A DNA stretch of 64,000 nt from Pseudomonas sp. PSKL.D1 (GCF_028898945.1 NZ_CP118607.1:3086001-3150000); one strand, 5' to 3'; numbered from the stretch's first letter, positions 21,841 to 30,320 are shown. The notes: generated by a model not told the origin, from the letters alone. Translations and numbers: made by a program.

Positions 21841-22091
21841 CTGAAAACGCCCGCGCGTAAAAGTCCATTGAATAGTGTGGCGGCATGCGCCTGTACCCGC
21901 CTGCCGCTGCGCTCACCGGTTACTCAGCGAGTCTAACCAGCTTTTGCGGCTTCGGCAGGGCATTTAGCCAGTATTTGAAGGTTGTGTGTAGGAATCGTTC
22001 CCTCGATGTACCAACGCCGGTATCCTCGGGAACTTCTGTCCTTGCCGCGCGCACAGAGTAAGGACATGCCATTTTCAACAGGAAACCAACC
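21841..22091. promoter_or_regulatory. Divergent intergenic region, hybrid kinase operon / response regulator
   Basis: About 250 bases with no gene. It must hold promoters for both the kinase operon and the single receiver gene. I see no clear repeat or consensus promoter. Confidence 0.4.
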
Positions 22092-22445
22092 ATGCACCTT
22101 CTGGTAGTCGAAGACGACGACATTGTCCGTATGCTGATCGTCGAGGTGCTCGAGGAGCTGGGGTATGCGGTCATCGAAGCGGCGGACGCGCGGGCGGCCT
22201 TGCAGGTGCTGGAAGACCCGTCACAACCGCTGAACCTGCTGATGACCGACGTGGGCCTGCCGGACATGCGCGGCGAGGAACTGGCCGCCAAGGCCCGTGG
22301 GCTGCGGCCGCTGTTGCCGGTGCTGTTTGCCAGTGGCTATGCGGAAAGTCTTCAGGTGCCTGAGGGCATGCACATGATCGGCAAGCCGTTCAGTATCGAC
22401 AAGCTGCGGGAGAAGGTGGTGAAGATTCTGGAAGGGCAGGCCTGA
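22092..22445 (+). CDS. Single-domain response regulator
   Basis: 117 residues, receiver only: EDDD acidic pocket (8-11), acceptor Asp in MTDVGLPD (about 53), Ser in FASGYAE, Lys in IGKPF. Ribosome site AGGAAA. Divergent from the large hybrid kinase operon and therefore a likely second phosphate-accepting partner. It resembles the receiver at 15359-15736 in size and motif wording, suggesting the two derive from one duplication. Confidence 0.88.
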   Translation: MHLLVVEDDDIVRMLIVEVLEELGYAVIEAADARAALQVLEDPSQPLNLLMTDVGLPDMRGEELAAKARGLRPLLPVLFASGYAESLQVPEGMHMIGKPFSIDKLREKVVKILEGQA

Positions 22446-22460
22446 GAAAGCCTGTGCGGG

Positions 22461-22533
22461 CCTCTCGCGGATAAATCCGCTCCTACAGGGGGCGGTGTCG
22501 CTTTTGTAGGAGCGGATTCATCCGCGAGAGGCC
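22461..22533. repeat. REP pair, near-perfect large palindrome
   Basis: CCTCTCGCGGATAAATCCGC facing GCGGATTCATCCGCGAGAGG. Lies after the receiver gene and immediately before the NtrC-like sites of the permease promoter. Confidence 0.9.
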
Positions 22534-22555
22534 GGCACAGGCAACCCAATCATCC

Positions 22556-22590
22556 GCACCACAACCTTGCATCACGCACCACATCAGGGC
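22556..22590 (+). promoter_or_regulatory. Two NtrC-like enhancer sites
   Basis: NtrC consensus is GCACY-N5-RGTGC. Site 1 is GCACC-ACAAC-CTTGC (22556-22570, 8 of 10) and site 2 is GCACC-ACATC-AGGGC (22576-22590, 9 of 10). They are spaced exactly 20 bases, two helical turns, and lie about 55-90 bases upstream of a sigma-54 promoter, the usual geometry for NtrC pairs. Sequence match seen; binding inferred. Confidence 0.55.
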
Positions 22591-22645
22591 CTGCCCAGGG
22601 CCCGCAGTATCGCCAAACGCTTCTAACCCGGCCCCTCCAGCCCGC

Positions 22646-22661
22646 TGGCCCGCCTCTTGCT
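22646..22661 (+). promoter_or_regulatory. Sigma-54 promoter for the NCS1 permease
   Basis: TGGCCCGCCTCTTGCT against TGGCACG-N4-TTGCW: one mismatch, with the essential GG-N10-GC spacing exact. Predicted start near 22672, leaving a leader of about 165 bases before the permease. The leader holds an AT-rich stretch (22685-22740) with no further motif that I can name. Confidence 0.65.
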
Positions 22662-22836
22662 ACCACTCGCCCCTTAACCTTTTGTCAGCCTTAGGTTTTT
22701 TAAGGTTTATGGGCACATATTTACTAATTTCTCCTATCCCCCTCTCCCCGCATCATCGCTCCAACAAGAACGCGTCGCCCTTCGCCGGCACGTACCCGGG
22801 CAGCACACGATGCCCAACCTTGCCTTGGAGTCAGTC

Positions 22837-24249
22837 ATGACCAGTGCAGCCAACTCGGCACCCCTGATAGAAAAACACACGATCGGCTATGTGCCCCCGC
22901 AAGACCGCCATGGAAAGGTAAGGGATCTTTTTACACTGTGGTTCGGCGGCAACATCGCGCCGTTACCCATCGTCACCGGCGCCCTGGGCGTGCAGTTGTT
23001 TCACCTGAACCTGGTGTGGGGCATCGTAGCCATTCTGGTTGGCCATCTGGTTGGTGGGGTGCTGATGGCGCTGCACTCGGCCCAGGGCCCGCAAATGGGC
23101 ATTCCGCAGATGATCCAGAGCCGGGCGCAGTTCGGCTCGCTAGGGGCGTTGCTGGTGGTGGTGATTGCCGGGGTGATGTACATCGGCTTCTTTGCCTCCA
23201 ACATCGTGCTGGCCGGCAAGTCATTGCATGGCGTGGTCGATAGCGTGCCGGTACCGGTAGGCATCGTCATCGGTGCACTGGGCTCGGGCATCATCGGCAT
23301 CATCGGCTACCGCTTCATCCATGTGCTCAACCGCATCGGCACCTGGGTGCTGGGCATCGGCATCGTGGTCGGCTTTGGTTACATCTTCACCCACGTGCAA
23401 AGTGACGACTTCCTGACCCGCGGCGGCTTCAACCTGGCCGGCTGGTTGGCCACCGTGTCGCTGGCGGCGCTGTGGCAGATCGCTTTCGCCCCGTATGTAT
23501 CGGATTATTCGCGTTACCTGCCGGCGGATGTGAAGGTGTCTTCAACCTTCTGGACCACCTACCTGGGTTCGGCTCTGGGTTCGAGCCTGTCGTTCATTTT
23601 CGGCGCCGTGGCGGTGCTGGCGATCCCGGCCGGCATGGACACCATGGACGCAGTCAAACTGGCCACCGGCACCCTCGGCCCGCTCATGCTGGTGCTGTTC
23701 CTGCTCAGCGTGATCAGCCACAACGCCCTCAACCTGTATGGCGCGGTGCTGTCGATCATCACCTTGATTCAAACCTTCGCCTACCGCTGGATCCCGACCG
23801 CCAAGAGCCGCGCCGTGCTGTCGCTGATCGTGCTGGCCGCCTGCTGCGTGGTGGCGGTGTTTGCCTCGGCGGACTTCATCGGCCACTTCGTCGACATGGT
23901 GCTGGTGCTGCTGGTGGTGCTGGTGCCGTGGACGGCGATCAACCTGATCGACTTCTACGTCATCCACAAGGGTGACTACGACATCCAGTCGATTTTCAAG
24001 GTTGATGGCGGTATCTACGGGCGTTACAACCCGCAGGCGTTGATTGCCTATGCCGTGGGCATCGTGGTGCAGATTCCGTTCATGAATACGCCGCTGTACG
24101 TGGGGCCGATTTCCGAGCATATCAATGGCGCCGACCTGTCGTGGCTGGTGGGGCTGGTGATTACTTCGCCGCTGTATTGGTGGCTGGCTTCGCGTGACAG
24201 TGCTTATCGTCGTCGGCAGGTGAGTGCCAAGCTGGCGGCAGCAGCTTAA
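22837..24249 (+). CDS. NCS1-family purine/cytosine-type permease
   Basis: 470 residues, about 12 membrane segments, inner membrane. N-terminal RDLFTLWFGGNIAPLPIVTGAL and the MGIPQMIQSRAQFGSLG block are NCS1 hallmarks (CodB, allantoin, hydantoin permeases). It imports a nucleobase or related N-rich compound; the substrate is not decidable from sequence. The start at TGGAG-N7-ATG is preferred over an in-frame Met nine codons upstream. It has its own sigma-54/NtrC-type promoter, so it is probably induced by nitrogen limitation. No deaminase gene is adjacent. Confidence 0.88.
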   Translation: MTSAANSAPLIEKHTIGYVPPQDRHGKVRDLFTLWFGGNIAPLPIVTGALGVQLFHLNLVWGIVAILVGHLVGGVLMALHSAQGPQMGIPQMIQSRAQFGSLGALLVVVIAGVMYIGFFASNIVLAGKSLHGVVDSVPVPVGIVIGALGSGIIGIIGYRFIHVLNRIGTWVLGIGIVVGFGYIFTHVQSDDFLTRGGFNLAGWLATVSLAALWQIAFAPYVSDYSRYLPADVKVSSTFWTTYLGSALGSSLSFIFGAVAVLAIPAGMDTMDAVKLATGTLGPLMLVLFLLSVISHNALNLYGAVLSIITLIQTFAYRWIPTAKSRAVLSLIVLAACCVVAVFASADFIGHFVDMVLVLLVVLVPWTAINLIDFYVIHKGDYDIQSIFKVDGGIYGRYNPQALIAYAVGIVVQIPFMNTPLYVGPISEHINGADLSWLVGLVITSPLYWWLASRDSAYRRRQVSAKLAAAA

Positions 24250-24259
24250 GCAGGGCCGG

Positions 24260-24325
24260 CCTCTCGCGGATGAATCCGCTCCTACACGCATTCCCCTGTA
24301 GGAGCGGATTTATCCGCGATGGGGC
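24260..24325. repeat. REP pair between convergent permease and amt genes
   Basis: TCTCGCGGATGAATCCGCTC facing GTAGGAGCGGATTTATCCGC, separated by about ten bases. Likely doubles as bidirectional transcription stop. Confidence 0.9.
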
Positions 24326-24335
24326 ACCCCATATC

Positions 24336-25640
24336 TTAAAGGTTGTAAGCCCGCTCGTTATGCTCCGCCAGATCCAGCCCCTGCTCTTCTTCTTCGCGGC
24401 TGGCCCTTAAGCCGATCCCCAGCTTGATCGCCCCCAAAATTGCCCAACTCACCACAAAGCAGTAGACGAAGGTAAACGCCACCCCCTTCAACTGCACCAA
24501 CGCCTGCCCCAACGGCGACACCCCTTCCACATACCCGCCCAGTGCAGGCGCGGCAAACACCCCGGTCAGCACCGCACCGACCATCCCGCCCACACCATGC
24601 AAGCCAAACACATCCAGGCTGTCGTCATACCCCAGCGCCTGCTTCATCCGGGTAACGGCAAAGAAGCAGATGGCGCCAGTCACCAAACCGATCACCAGTG
24701 CACCCAAAGGCCCGACGTAGGCGCATGCGGGCGTGATGCCCACCAACCCTGCCAAGGCACCTGAAGCGGCCCCCAGCGCAGTGGGCCGGCCATGCATGAC
24801 CTTTTCAGTCAGCAACCAGCCAACGATCCCGGCGCAAGCAGCCACCATGGTCGCCAGCATCACCACCCCTGCCCCTTCGTTGGCGGCAAGGCCGGACCCT
24901 ACGTTGAAACCAAACCAGCCCACCCACAGCAACCCGGCCCCCACCAGGGTGAAGCCCAGGTTGTGCGGTGGCATGGCCACCTGCGGGTAGCCCTTGCGCC
25001 GGCCCAGCATCAACGCCGCTGCCAACGCCGCCACGCCGGAGTTGATGTGCACCGCCGTGCCACCGGCAAAGTCCAGCACACCCCAATTGACCATCAATGC
25101 GCCCGGCCCGCCCCACACCATATGGGCAATCGGCGCATACACCAGCACGAACCAGGCCGCCATGAACAGTAAAGAGGCGCTGAATTTCATGCGTTCGGCA
25201 AAGCCACCGGCAATCAGTGCCGGGGTGATGATGGCAAAGGTCAGCTGGAACACCGCAAACACCCCCTCCGGGATGGTGCCCACCAGGCTGTCATGGCCGA
25301 TGTTCAGCATCAGCGCCTTGTCCAGCCCGCCGATGAAGCTGTTCAACGTAACTTGCCCTTCGACCATGCCGGAGGTATCGACCACCAGGCTGTAGCCGAA
25401 CAGCACCCAGAGAATACCGATCACCCCGGCCACGGCGAACAGTTGGGTGAACACCGACAGGAAATTCTTGACCCGCACCATGCCGCCATAAAACAGCGCC
25501 AGGCCCGGGATGCACATCATCAGCACGAACATCGCGGCGCAGATCATCCAGGCGGTGTTGCCGGTGTCCAGTACGGGTTCGGCGGCGTGGGCCTGGGTGG
25601 CCAGGGTCAACATCATTACAGCGAGGGTGAGGTGCTTCAT
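24336..25640 (-). CDS. amt: Amt-family ammonium/methylammonium channel
   Basis: 434 residues: signal peptide ending QAHA, then 11 membrane segments. Pore twin histidines His198 (AVHINSG) and His348 (FGLHGVGG); early LFYGGMVRVKN block. Start preceded by CAGGAG. It is the last gene of the gmaS-mgs operon, with no glnK beside it, unlike the housekeeping glnK-amtB pair. Position suggests it brings in ammonium or, more likely here, methylammonium as substrate for the glutamylmethylamide synthetase. Acidic cytoplasmic tail (REEEEQGLD). Confidence 0.92.
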   Translation of the reverse strand: MKHLTLAVMMLTLATQAHAAEPVLDTGNTAWMICAAMFVLMMCIPGLALFYGGMVRVKNFLSVFTQLFAVAGVIGILWVLFGYSLVVDTSGMVEGQVTLNSFIGGLDKALMLNIGHDSLVGTIPEGVFAVFQLTFAIITPALIAGGFAERMKFSASLLFMAAWFVLVYAPIAHMVWGGPGALMVNWGVLDFAGGTAVHINSGVAALAAALMLGRRKGYPQVAMPPHNLGFTLVGAGLLWVGWFGFNVGSGLAANEGAGVVMLATMVAACAGIVGWLLTEKVMHGRPTALGAASGALAGLVGITPACAYVGPLGALVIGLVTGAICFFAVTRMKQALGYDDSLDVFGLHGVGGMVGAVLTGVFAAPALGGYVEGVSPLGQALVQLKGVAFTFVYCFVVSWAILGAIKLGIGLRASREEEEQGLDLAEHNERAYNL

Positions 25641-25693
25641 GGGGTCACTCCTGTGCAAATGAAGGGGGCCGCAATGCGGCCCCGGTTGGTGAA

Positions 25694-27019
25694 TCAGTAC
25701 TGCGCCTGCCCCGGCACCCACGCCGTGCCCGCCAACGGCACGCGGGCCATGGCCGCAGCCTCGACGGTCAAGGCCACCAAGTCCTCCGGGTCGAGGTTAT
25801 GCAGGTGCGATTTGCCACACGCCCGCGCCATGGTCTGTGCCTCCAGCACCAGTACGCGCAGGTAGTTGGCCAACCGGCGCCCCGCCTCTTCCGGGTTCAG
25901 GCGTTTGGCCAGCTCCGGGTCTTGCGTGGTGATGCCCGCCGGATCGCGGCCGTTCTGCCAGTCGTCATAAAAGCCCGCCGCCGAACCGATCTTCTTCAGC
26001 TCGCTGTCCAAACGCGGGTGGTTGTCGCCCAGCGCGATCAACGCTGCCGTGCCGATGGCCACCGCGTCAGCGCCCAAGGCCATGGCCTTGGCCACGTCAG
26101 CGCCGTTGCGGATGCCGCCCGAGACGATCAACTGCACCTTGCGGTGCATGCCCATCTCCTGCAGCGCCTGCACCGCCTGGGGGATGGCCGGCAGGATGGG
26201 GATGCCCACGTGCTCGATGAACACTTCCTGGGTGGCGGCGGTACCGCCTTGCATGCCGTCGAGCACGATGACATCGGCGCCGGCCTTCACCGCCAGCTTG
26301 ACGTCGTAGTACGGGCGGCTGGCGCCGATTTTCACGTAGATGGGTTTTTCCCAGTCGGTGATCTCGCGCAATTCGGCAATCTTGATGGCCAGGTCGTCCG
26401 GGCCGGTCCAGTCGGGGTGGCGACAGGCTGAGCGCTGGTCCACGCCAATCGGCAAGGTACGCATGCCAGCCACCCGCTCGGTGACCTTCATGCCCAGCAA
26501 CATGCCGCCGCCACCCGGTTTGGCGCCCTGCCCCAGCACGATCTCGATGGCGTCGGCCTTGCGCAGGTCATCGGGGTTCATGCCGTAGCGCGACGGCAGG
26601 TACTGGTACACCAGGTGTTGCGACTGGCCGCGCTCTTCCGGGGTCATGCCGCCATCACCGGTGGTGGTGCTGGTGCCAGCAATGGTCGCACCACGGCCCA
26701 AGGCCTCCTTGGCGTTGGCCGACAGCGCGCCAAAGCTCATGCCGGCGATGGTCACGGGGATTTTCAGGTGGATCGGCTTCTTGGCGAAGCGTGTGCCCAG
26801 CACTACATCGGTACCGCACTTTTCGCGGTAGCCTTCCAGCGGGTAGCGCGACACGCTGGCGCCCAGCAACAGCAGGTCGTCGAAGTGCGGCACGCGGCGT
26901 TTGGTGCCGCCGCCGCGGATGTCGTAGATGCCGGTTTCGGCGGCACGCTGGATTTCCTGGATGGTCAGGCGATCGAAGGTGGCCGACTCACGCAGTACCG
27001 GGGTGTTTTGCTCGCTCAT
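25694..27019 (-). CDS. mgsC: N-methylglutamate synthase subunit C / GlxD (FMN-binding glutamate-synthase-like)
   Basis: 441 residues matching the central FMN domain of GltB: PVTIAGMSFGALS, GATIAGTSTTTGDGG, the QGAKPGGGG loop, VKIGASRPYYDVKLAVKAGADVIV split around the FMN site, and a late SGGIRNGADVAKAMALGADAVAIG phosphate-binding barrel end. In methylotrophs the three separate subunits MgsABC transfer an N-methylamine-derived group to 2-oxoglutarate or glutamate via FMN chemistry. Older annotation calls these genes glxBCD. Follows mgsB by 15 bases. A role in a different glutamine-dependent transfer cannot be excluded. Confidence 0.88.
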   Translation of the reverse strand: MSEQNTPVLRESATFDRLTIQEIQRAAETGIYDIRGGGTKRRVPHFDDLLLLGASVSRYPLEGYREKCGTDVVLGTRFAKKPIHLKIPVTIAGMSFGALSANAKEALGRGATIAGTSTTTGDGGMTPEERGQSQHLVYQYLPSRYGMNPDDLRKADAIEIVLGQGAKPGGGGMLLGMKVTERVAGMRTLPIGVDQRSACRHPDWTGPDDLAIKIAELREITDWEKPIYVKIGASRPYYDVKLAVKAGADVIVLDGMQGGTAATQEVFIEHVGIPILPAIPQAVQALQEMGMHRKVQLIVSGGIRNGADVAKAMALGADAVAIGTAALIALGDNHPRLDSELKKIGSAAGFYDDWQNGRDPAGITTQDPELAKRLNPEEAGRRLANYLRVLVLEAQTMARACGKSHLHNLDPEDLVALTVEAAAMARVPLAGTAWVPGQAQY

Positions 27020-27034
27020 GGGTGTGCTCCTGAA

Positions 27035-27709
27035 TCAGTACGCGCTGGCGTTGTCGACTTTGAAGTTGTACAGCTGGCGGGCCGAGCCGTAGCGTTTGAA
27101 ATCGGCGGCCTTGTGGTCCAGGCCGGCTTTGTTCAGCAGCTCCTGCAGCTCTTGCAGGTGCTCGGCGCGCATTTCTTTTTCGATGCAGTCCGAACCCAGC
27201 GACTGCACCGCGCCTTTGACGTAAATGCGCACCTCGTACAGCGAATCGCCCAGCGCATCACCGGCATCGCCACACACCACCAGGCGCCCGGCCTGGCCCA
27301 TGAAGCAGCTCATGTGGCCGATGCTGCCGCCCACCACGATGTCCACGCCTTTCATGGAAATACCGCAACGGGCACCGGCGTCGCCTTCGATCACCAGCAA
27401 GCCGCCATGGGCGGTGGCGCCGGCAGCCTGGGAAGCGCTGCCCTTGACCCGTACAGTGCCGGACATCATGTTCTCGGCCACGCCCACGCCGACGTTGCCG
27501 TGCACGGTGATGGTGGCCTGCTGGTTCATGCCGGCGCAGTAGTAGCCAGCGTGGCCGTCGATATCCACCGACACGGCCTGGTTGATGCCCACGGCCAGGT
27601 TGTGTTTTCCGCCCGGGTGGCTGACCTGCCATTCGCGGTCCTGCAGGTCGCCGTGCAGGGCCTGGTTGAGTTCGCGCACCGAGGCGCTGGAAAGGTCGAT
27701 CGTTTTCAT
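27035..27709 (-). CDS. mgsB: N-methylglutamate synthase subunit B / GlxC (GXGXG domain)
   Basis: 224 residues forming a right-handed beta-helix of GltB alpha-3 type, shown by repeated glycine turns (GHAGYYCAG, GNVGVGVAEN, GDAGARCG, GSIGHMSCFMG, GDAGDALGDSLY). This domain structurally joins the amidotransferase and FMN parts of glutamate synthase; here it is a free subunit. 27 bases behind the amidotransferase subunit and 15 before the FMN subunit, so the trio is clearly translated together. Confidence 0.88.
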   Translation of the reverse strand: MKTIDLSSASVRELNQALHGDLQDREWQVSHPGGKHNLAVGINQAVSVDIDGHAGYYCAGMNQQATITVHGNVGVGVAENMMSGTVRVKGSASQAAGATAHGGLLVIEGDAGARCGISMKGVDIVVGGSIGHMSCFMGQAGRLVVCGDAGDALGDSLYEVRIYVKGAVQSLGSDCIEKEMRAEHLQELQELLNKAGLDHKAADFKRYGSARQLYNFKVDNASAY

Positions 27710-27736
27710 GAAGGTCTCCCGTGGTTCGGTGGCAGG

Positions 27737-28642
27737 TCAGGCGCTTTCGCGCTCCCAGACGTACAAGGTGGCCGGCGCCGGTTCCCAGACCTTGGCCTTG
27801 TCGATGCCCGGCAGGCTGGCCAGGGCCTGGTACTCGGAGGCCATGGCCACGTAGTCATCGGTTTCGGCCAGCACGGCCGGTTTGCAGGCAATCGGGTCGC
27901 GGATCACGGCAAAGCCGTTGCGGGTGCCGATGGCGAAGGTGAAGAAGCCGTCCAGGTCTTCCAGCGCACCGTCCAGGGCCTGAGCCAGGCTGTCGCCCTG
28001 CTGCAAGCGCCAGGTCAGGTAGCCGGCGGCCACTTCGGTGTCGTTATCGGTTTCGAACGTGATGCCTTCGCGCTTGAGTTCCTGGCGCAGGCGGAAGTGG
28101 TTGGACAACGAACCGTTGTGTACCAGGCACAGGTCGGCGCCGGTGGAAAACGGGTGGCTGCCTTCCATGGTCACGGCGCTTTCGGTGGCCATGCGGGTGT
28201 GGCCGATGATGTGGCTGCCCTTCATGCCAGCCAGGCCGAAACGGCTGGAGATTTCTTCGGGCAAGCCCATGCCCTTGAGGATTTCGATGCTTTGCCCGGC
28301 GCTCATGATGCGCACTTGCGGCGCCAGTTCAGCCAGCGCCGCACGGGCCTGCGCTTCAGTGGTATGCACTTTGAGCACGGCGGCGCTGGCGTTCTGGAAC
28401 CAGTCCAGCGAGCAGCCCAGGCGGCCTTCAAGTTGGCCCATCAAATCGGCCCAGGGGAAGTCGACGTTGCTGGCCTGCAGGGTCAGCTTGACCCAGCCAT
28501 CGGCCACTTCATCGCCATAGATGGCGAAGCCCGCGCTGTCGGGGCCGCGGTCGGTCATGGCCTGCAGCATGGGTTCGAAGAGCTTGCCCAATTGGGCCTC
28601 CAGCTCCGGTTTTTTCAGGTACAGACCTACGATTCCACACAT
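27737..28642 (-). CDS. mgsA: N-methylglutamate synthase subunit A / GlxB (class-II glutamine amidotransferase)
   Basis: 301 residues. MCGIVGLY start leaves Cys2 as the N-terminal nucleophile, and DRGPDSAGF, HTRMATESAV and LVHNGSLSN are the GATase-II loops. Releases ammonia (or methylamine from glutamylmethylamide) for transfer in the complex with the next two subunits. A longer frame upstream of this Met is rejected because it would bury the nucleophile. Lies 66 bases after gmaS. Confidence 0.88.
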   Translation of the reverse strand: MCGIVGLYLKKPELEAQLGKLFEPMLQAMTDRGPDSAGFAIYGDEVADGWVKLTLQASNVDFPWADLMGQLEGRLGCSLDWFQNASAAVLKVHTTEAQARAALAELAPQVRIMSAGQSIEILKGMGLPEEISSRFGLAGMKGSHIIGHTRMATESAVTMEGSHPFSTGADLCLVHNGSLSNHFRLRQELKREGITFETDNDTEVAAGYLTWRLQQGDSLAQALDGALEDLDGFFTFAIGTRNGFAVIRDPIACKPAVLAETDDYVAMASEYQALASLPGIDKAKVWEPAPATLYVWERESA

Positions 28643-28708
28643 GGTTGTGCTCCTTACGAGGCAGTGGGCAGCCGCATGGGTGATGGCCGCCCAGGGGATT
28701 GGGGGCAA

Positions 28709-30043
28709 TCAGAAAAATTCGGTGTAGCGCTGGATTTCCCAGTCGGAGACGTGGCGGCAGTACTCCACCCATTCCATGCGCTTGAGCTTGATGAACTCAT
28801 CGACGATCTCGGCGCCGAGCACCTCGCGGAACAGCGGGTCGGCCTCCAGGGCGTCGGCGGCTTCCTTGAGCGATTGCGGCAAGGTCTTGATGCCGCGGGC
28901 GGCGATCTCTTCCAGGCTCAGGTTGTAGAGGTTTTCGTTGCACATCTCGCCCGGCTCCAGCTGCCGGTCGATGCCGTCGAGGCCGGCAGCAATGATCGCG
29001 GCCGTTACCAGGTACGGGTTGCAGCCGGCGTCGGGCAGGCGGAACTCCAGGCGGCCATACGGGATACGCACCATCGCCGAACGGTTGTTGGCGCCGTAGG
29101 CCACGAAGGCCGGGGCCCAGGTGGCGCCAGACAACGAGCGGCCCACTACCAGCCGCTTGTAGGAGTTGACCGTAGGCGCCGCGAACGCACACAGCGCCGG
29201 GCCGTGGGCCAACAGGCCAGCGGCAAAGTGATAGGCCAGTTTCGACAGGCCCATGCCGCTGCTGTCGGCGGGGTCGTGGAACAGGTTCTTGTTGGTGCTG
29301 CTGGCCAGCGACAGGTGGAAGTGCATGCCGTTGCCGGCACGCTTGGGGTCGGGCTTGGGCATGAACGAGCAGATCATGCCCAGGTCATTGGCGATTTCAC
29401 CGGCGGCCATGCGGAAGAATGTGAAGCGGTCGGCCGACTCCATGGCGTCGCTGTAGGTGTAGTTGATCTCGAACTGGCCGTTGGCGTCTTCGTGGTCGAT
29501 CTGGTAGATGTCAAAGCCCACCGGCTGCAACGCTTCGGTGAGGCGCTCCAGGAACAGCCGCGAGCGTGACAGGCCCTTGTAGTCGTAGCACGGCTTGTCG
29601 AGGTTGTCGGAGGCGTCCACCAGTTGCAGCTTCCCGCCTTCGTCGCGGCGGAACAGGCTGAACTCGGGTTCCAGCCCGGTATTGAGCGTCCAGCCTTTGT
29701 CGGCCAGGCGCTGCACCTGCTGCTGCAACACGTAGCGGCTGTCATACGGCCAGGGCTGACCGTTGACATGGCCCACGCACACTACCCGGCCATAGCCCGG
29801 TTGCCACGGCACCGGTATCAGCGTGGACAAGTCACCACGGGCCATGAAATCCGGGCCGTGCGGCTCCATGCCCATGCCGCAGATGGCAAACCCGGCAAAG
29901 CCGGCGCCCTCTTCGGCCACCATCTTCAGGCCCGAGACCGGCACCGACTTGGTTTTCGCCGAGCCATGGATATCGACGAACTGCGCCAGCACATACTTGA
30001 TACCGTGCTGGTCGAGGGTGCGCTGGGTTTCTGCTGGCAACAT
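28709..30043 (-). CDS. gmaS: Gamma-glutamylmethylamide synthetase (type III glutamine-synthetase-like, GlnT/GmaS)
   Basis: 444 residues, equal to the Methylovorus GmaS length I recall. ATP-dependent joining of glutamate and methylamine to gamma-glutamylmethylamide. Glutamine-synthetase metal/nucleotide motifs: GLEPEFSLF (123-131), [14 protein letters not shown] (182-195), [10 protein letters not shown] (237-246), [13 protein letters not shown]. The start is the Met after AGGAGTGT; a further upstream Met lacks a site. First gene of the operon gmaS-mgsA-mgsB-mgsC-amt, behind a sigma-54 promoter. Could alternatively use ethylamine or other amines, or act in alkylamine detoxification. Confidence 0.87.
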   Translation of the reverse strand: MLPAETQRTLDQHGIKYVLAQFVDIHGSAKTKSVPVSGLKMVAEEGAGFAGFAICGMGMEPHGPDFMARGDLSTLIPVPWQPGYGRVVCVGHVNGQPWPYDSRYVLQQQVQRLADKGWTLNTGLEPEFSLFRRDEGGKLQLVDASDNLDKPCYDYKGLSRSRLFLERLTEALQPVGFDIYQIDHEDANGQFEINYTYSDAMESADRFTFFRMAAGEIANDLGMICSFMPKPDPKRAGNGMHFHLSLASSTNKNLFHDPADSSGMGLSKLAYHFAAGLLAHGPALCAFAAPTVNSYKRLVVGRSLSGATWAPAFVAYGANNRSAMVRIPYGRLEFRLPDAGCNPYLVTAAIIAAGLDGIDRQLEPGEMCNENLYNLSLEEIAARGIKTLPQSLKEAADALEADPLFREVLGAEIVDEFIKLKRMEWVEYCRHVSDWEIQRYTEFF

Positions 30044-30084
30044 GGGTTGGACACTCCTGGGTAAGGGGCAATGATTCCGCATGA

Positions 30085-30097
30085 GAAACTTACTTTC
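30085..30097. promoter_or_regulatory. Candidate operator A (GAAA-N5-TTTC) at the gmaS transcription start
   Basis: GAAACTTACTTTC. The same arm and spacer pattern recurs at 30259-30271 near the XRE gene, with 18 of 26 bases shared when flanks are included. It overlaps the start site predicted from the sigma-54 promoter, where a repressor would block. Likely ligand-responsive control by the divergent XRE-cupin protein. Confidence 0.5.
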
Positions 30098-30107
30098 CTA
30101 TCAGGAA

Positions 30108-30123
30108 TGCAATGGGCTTGCCA
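30108..30123 (-). promoter_or_regulatory. Sigma-54 promoter for gmaS-mgsABC-amt
   Basis: On the minus strand TGGCAAGCCCATTGCA: one mismatch to TGGCACG-N4-TTGCW and exact GG-N10-GC spacing. Predicted start near 30097, about 54 bases before the gmaS ATG. Points to RpoN/NtrC control by nitrogen status. Confidence 0.7.
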
Positions 30124-30140
30124 ACTTTGGAATGTTGTTT

Positions 30141-30217
30141 GCCTCATCGCGGATAAATCCGCTCCTACAGGGCCCGTAGGAGCGGATTTACCGAGACGTC
30201 GGACCGCCGCGATGAGG
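30141..30217. repeat. REP pair with an insertion in one arm
   Basis: Left copy is normal (CATCGCGGATAAATCCGCTC). The right copy, GTAGGAGCGGATTTA, is interrupted by about 15 bases containing the small palindrome CCGAGACGTCGG (30191-30202) before resuming at GCCGCGATGAGG. It sits between the sigma-54 promoter and its putative NtrC site. Confidence 0.85.
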
Positions 30218-30258
30218 CCATCCGCCATGACGCAGGCATTTCTTCTATAGATATGGGA

Positions 30259-30271
30259 AACTTGTTTTCAC
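30259..30271. promoter_or_regulatory. Candidate operator B (GAAA-N5-TTTC) upstream of XRE-cupin gene
   Basis: GAAACTTGTTTTC, same spacing as operator A. It overlaps a second perfect inverted repeat, GTTTTC-N7-GAAAAC (30266-30284). Located about 90 bases before the XRE start codon, consistent with autoregulation. Confidence 0.5.
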
Positions 30272-30305
30272 CTGAGGAAAACAGCGGCCCATGCAGCCGC
30301 TGATT

Positions 30306-30320
30306 GCACTTTCCCAGTGC
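30306..30320. promoter_or_regulatory. NtrC-like enhancer site
   Basis: GCACT-TTCCC-AGTGC fits GCACY-N5-RGTGC at all ten defined positions. It lies about 215 bases upstream of the predicted gmaS start, in enhancer range, and 41 bases before the XRE start codon, so NtrC could also influence that gene. Confidence 0.6.

Noticed and set aside
26615-29569. Open frame of almost 1000 codons on the + strand opposite mgsC, mgsB, mgsA and gmaS
   Set aside because: Antisense shadow: composition skewed to His/Val/Gly/Ala, no motif, and it crosses four well-supported genes.
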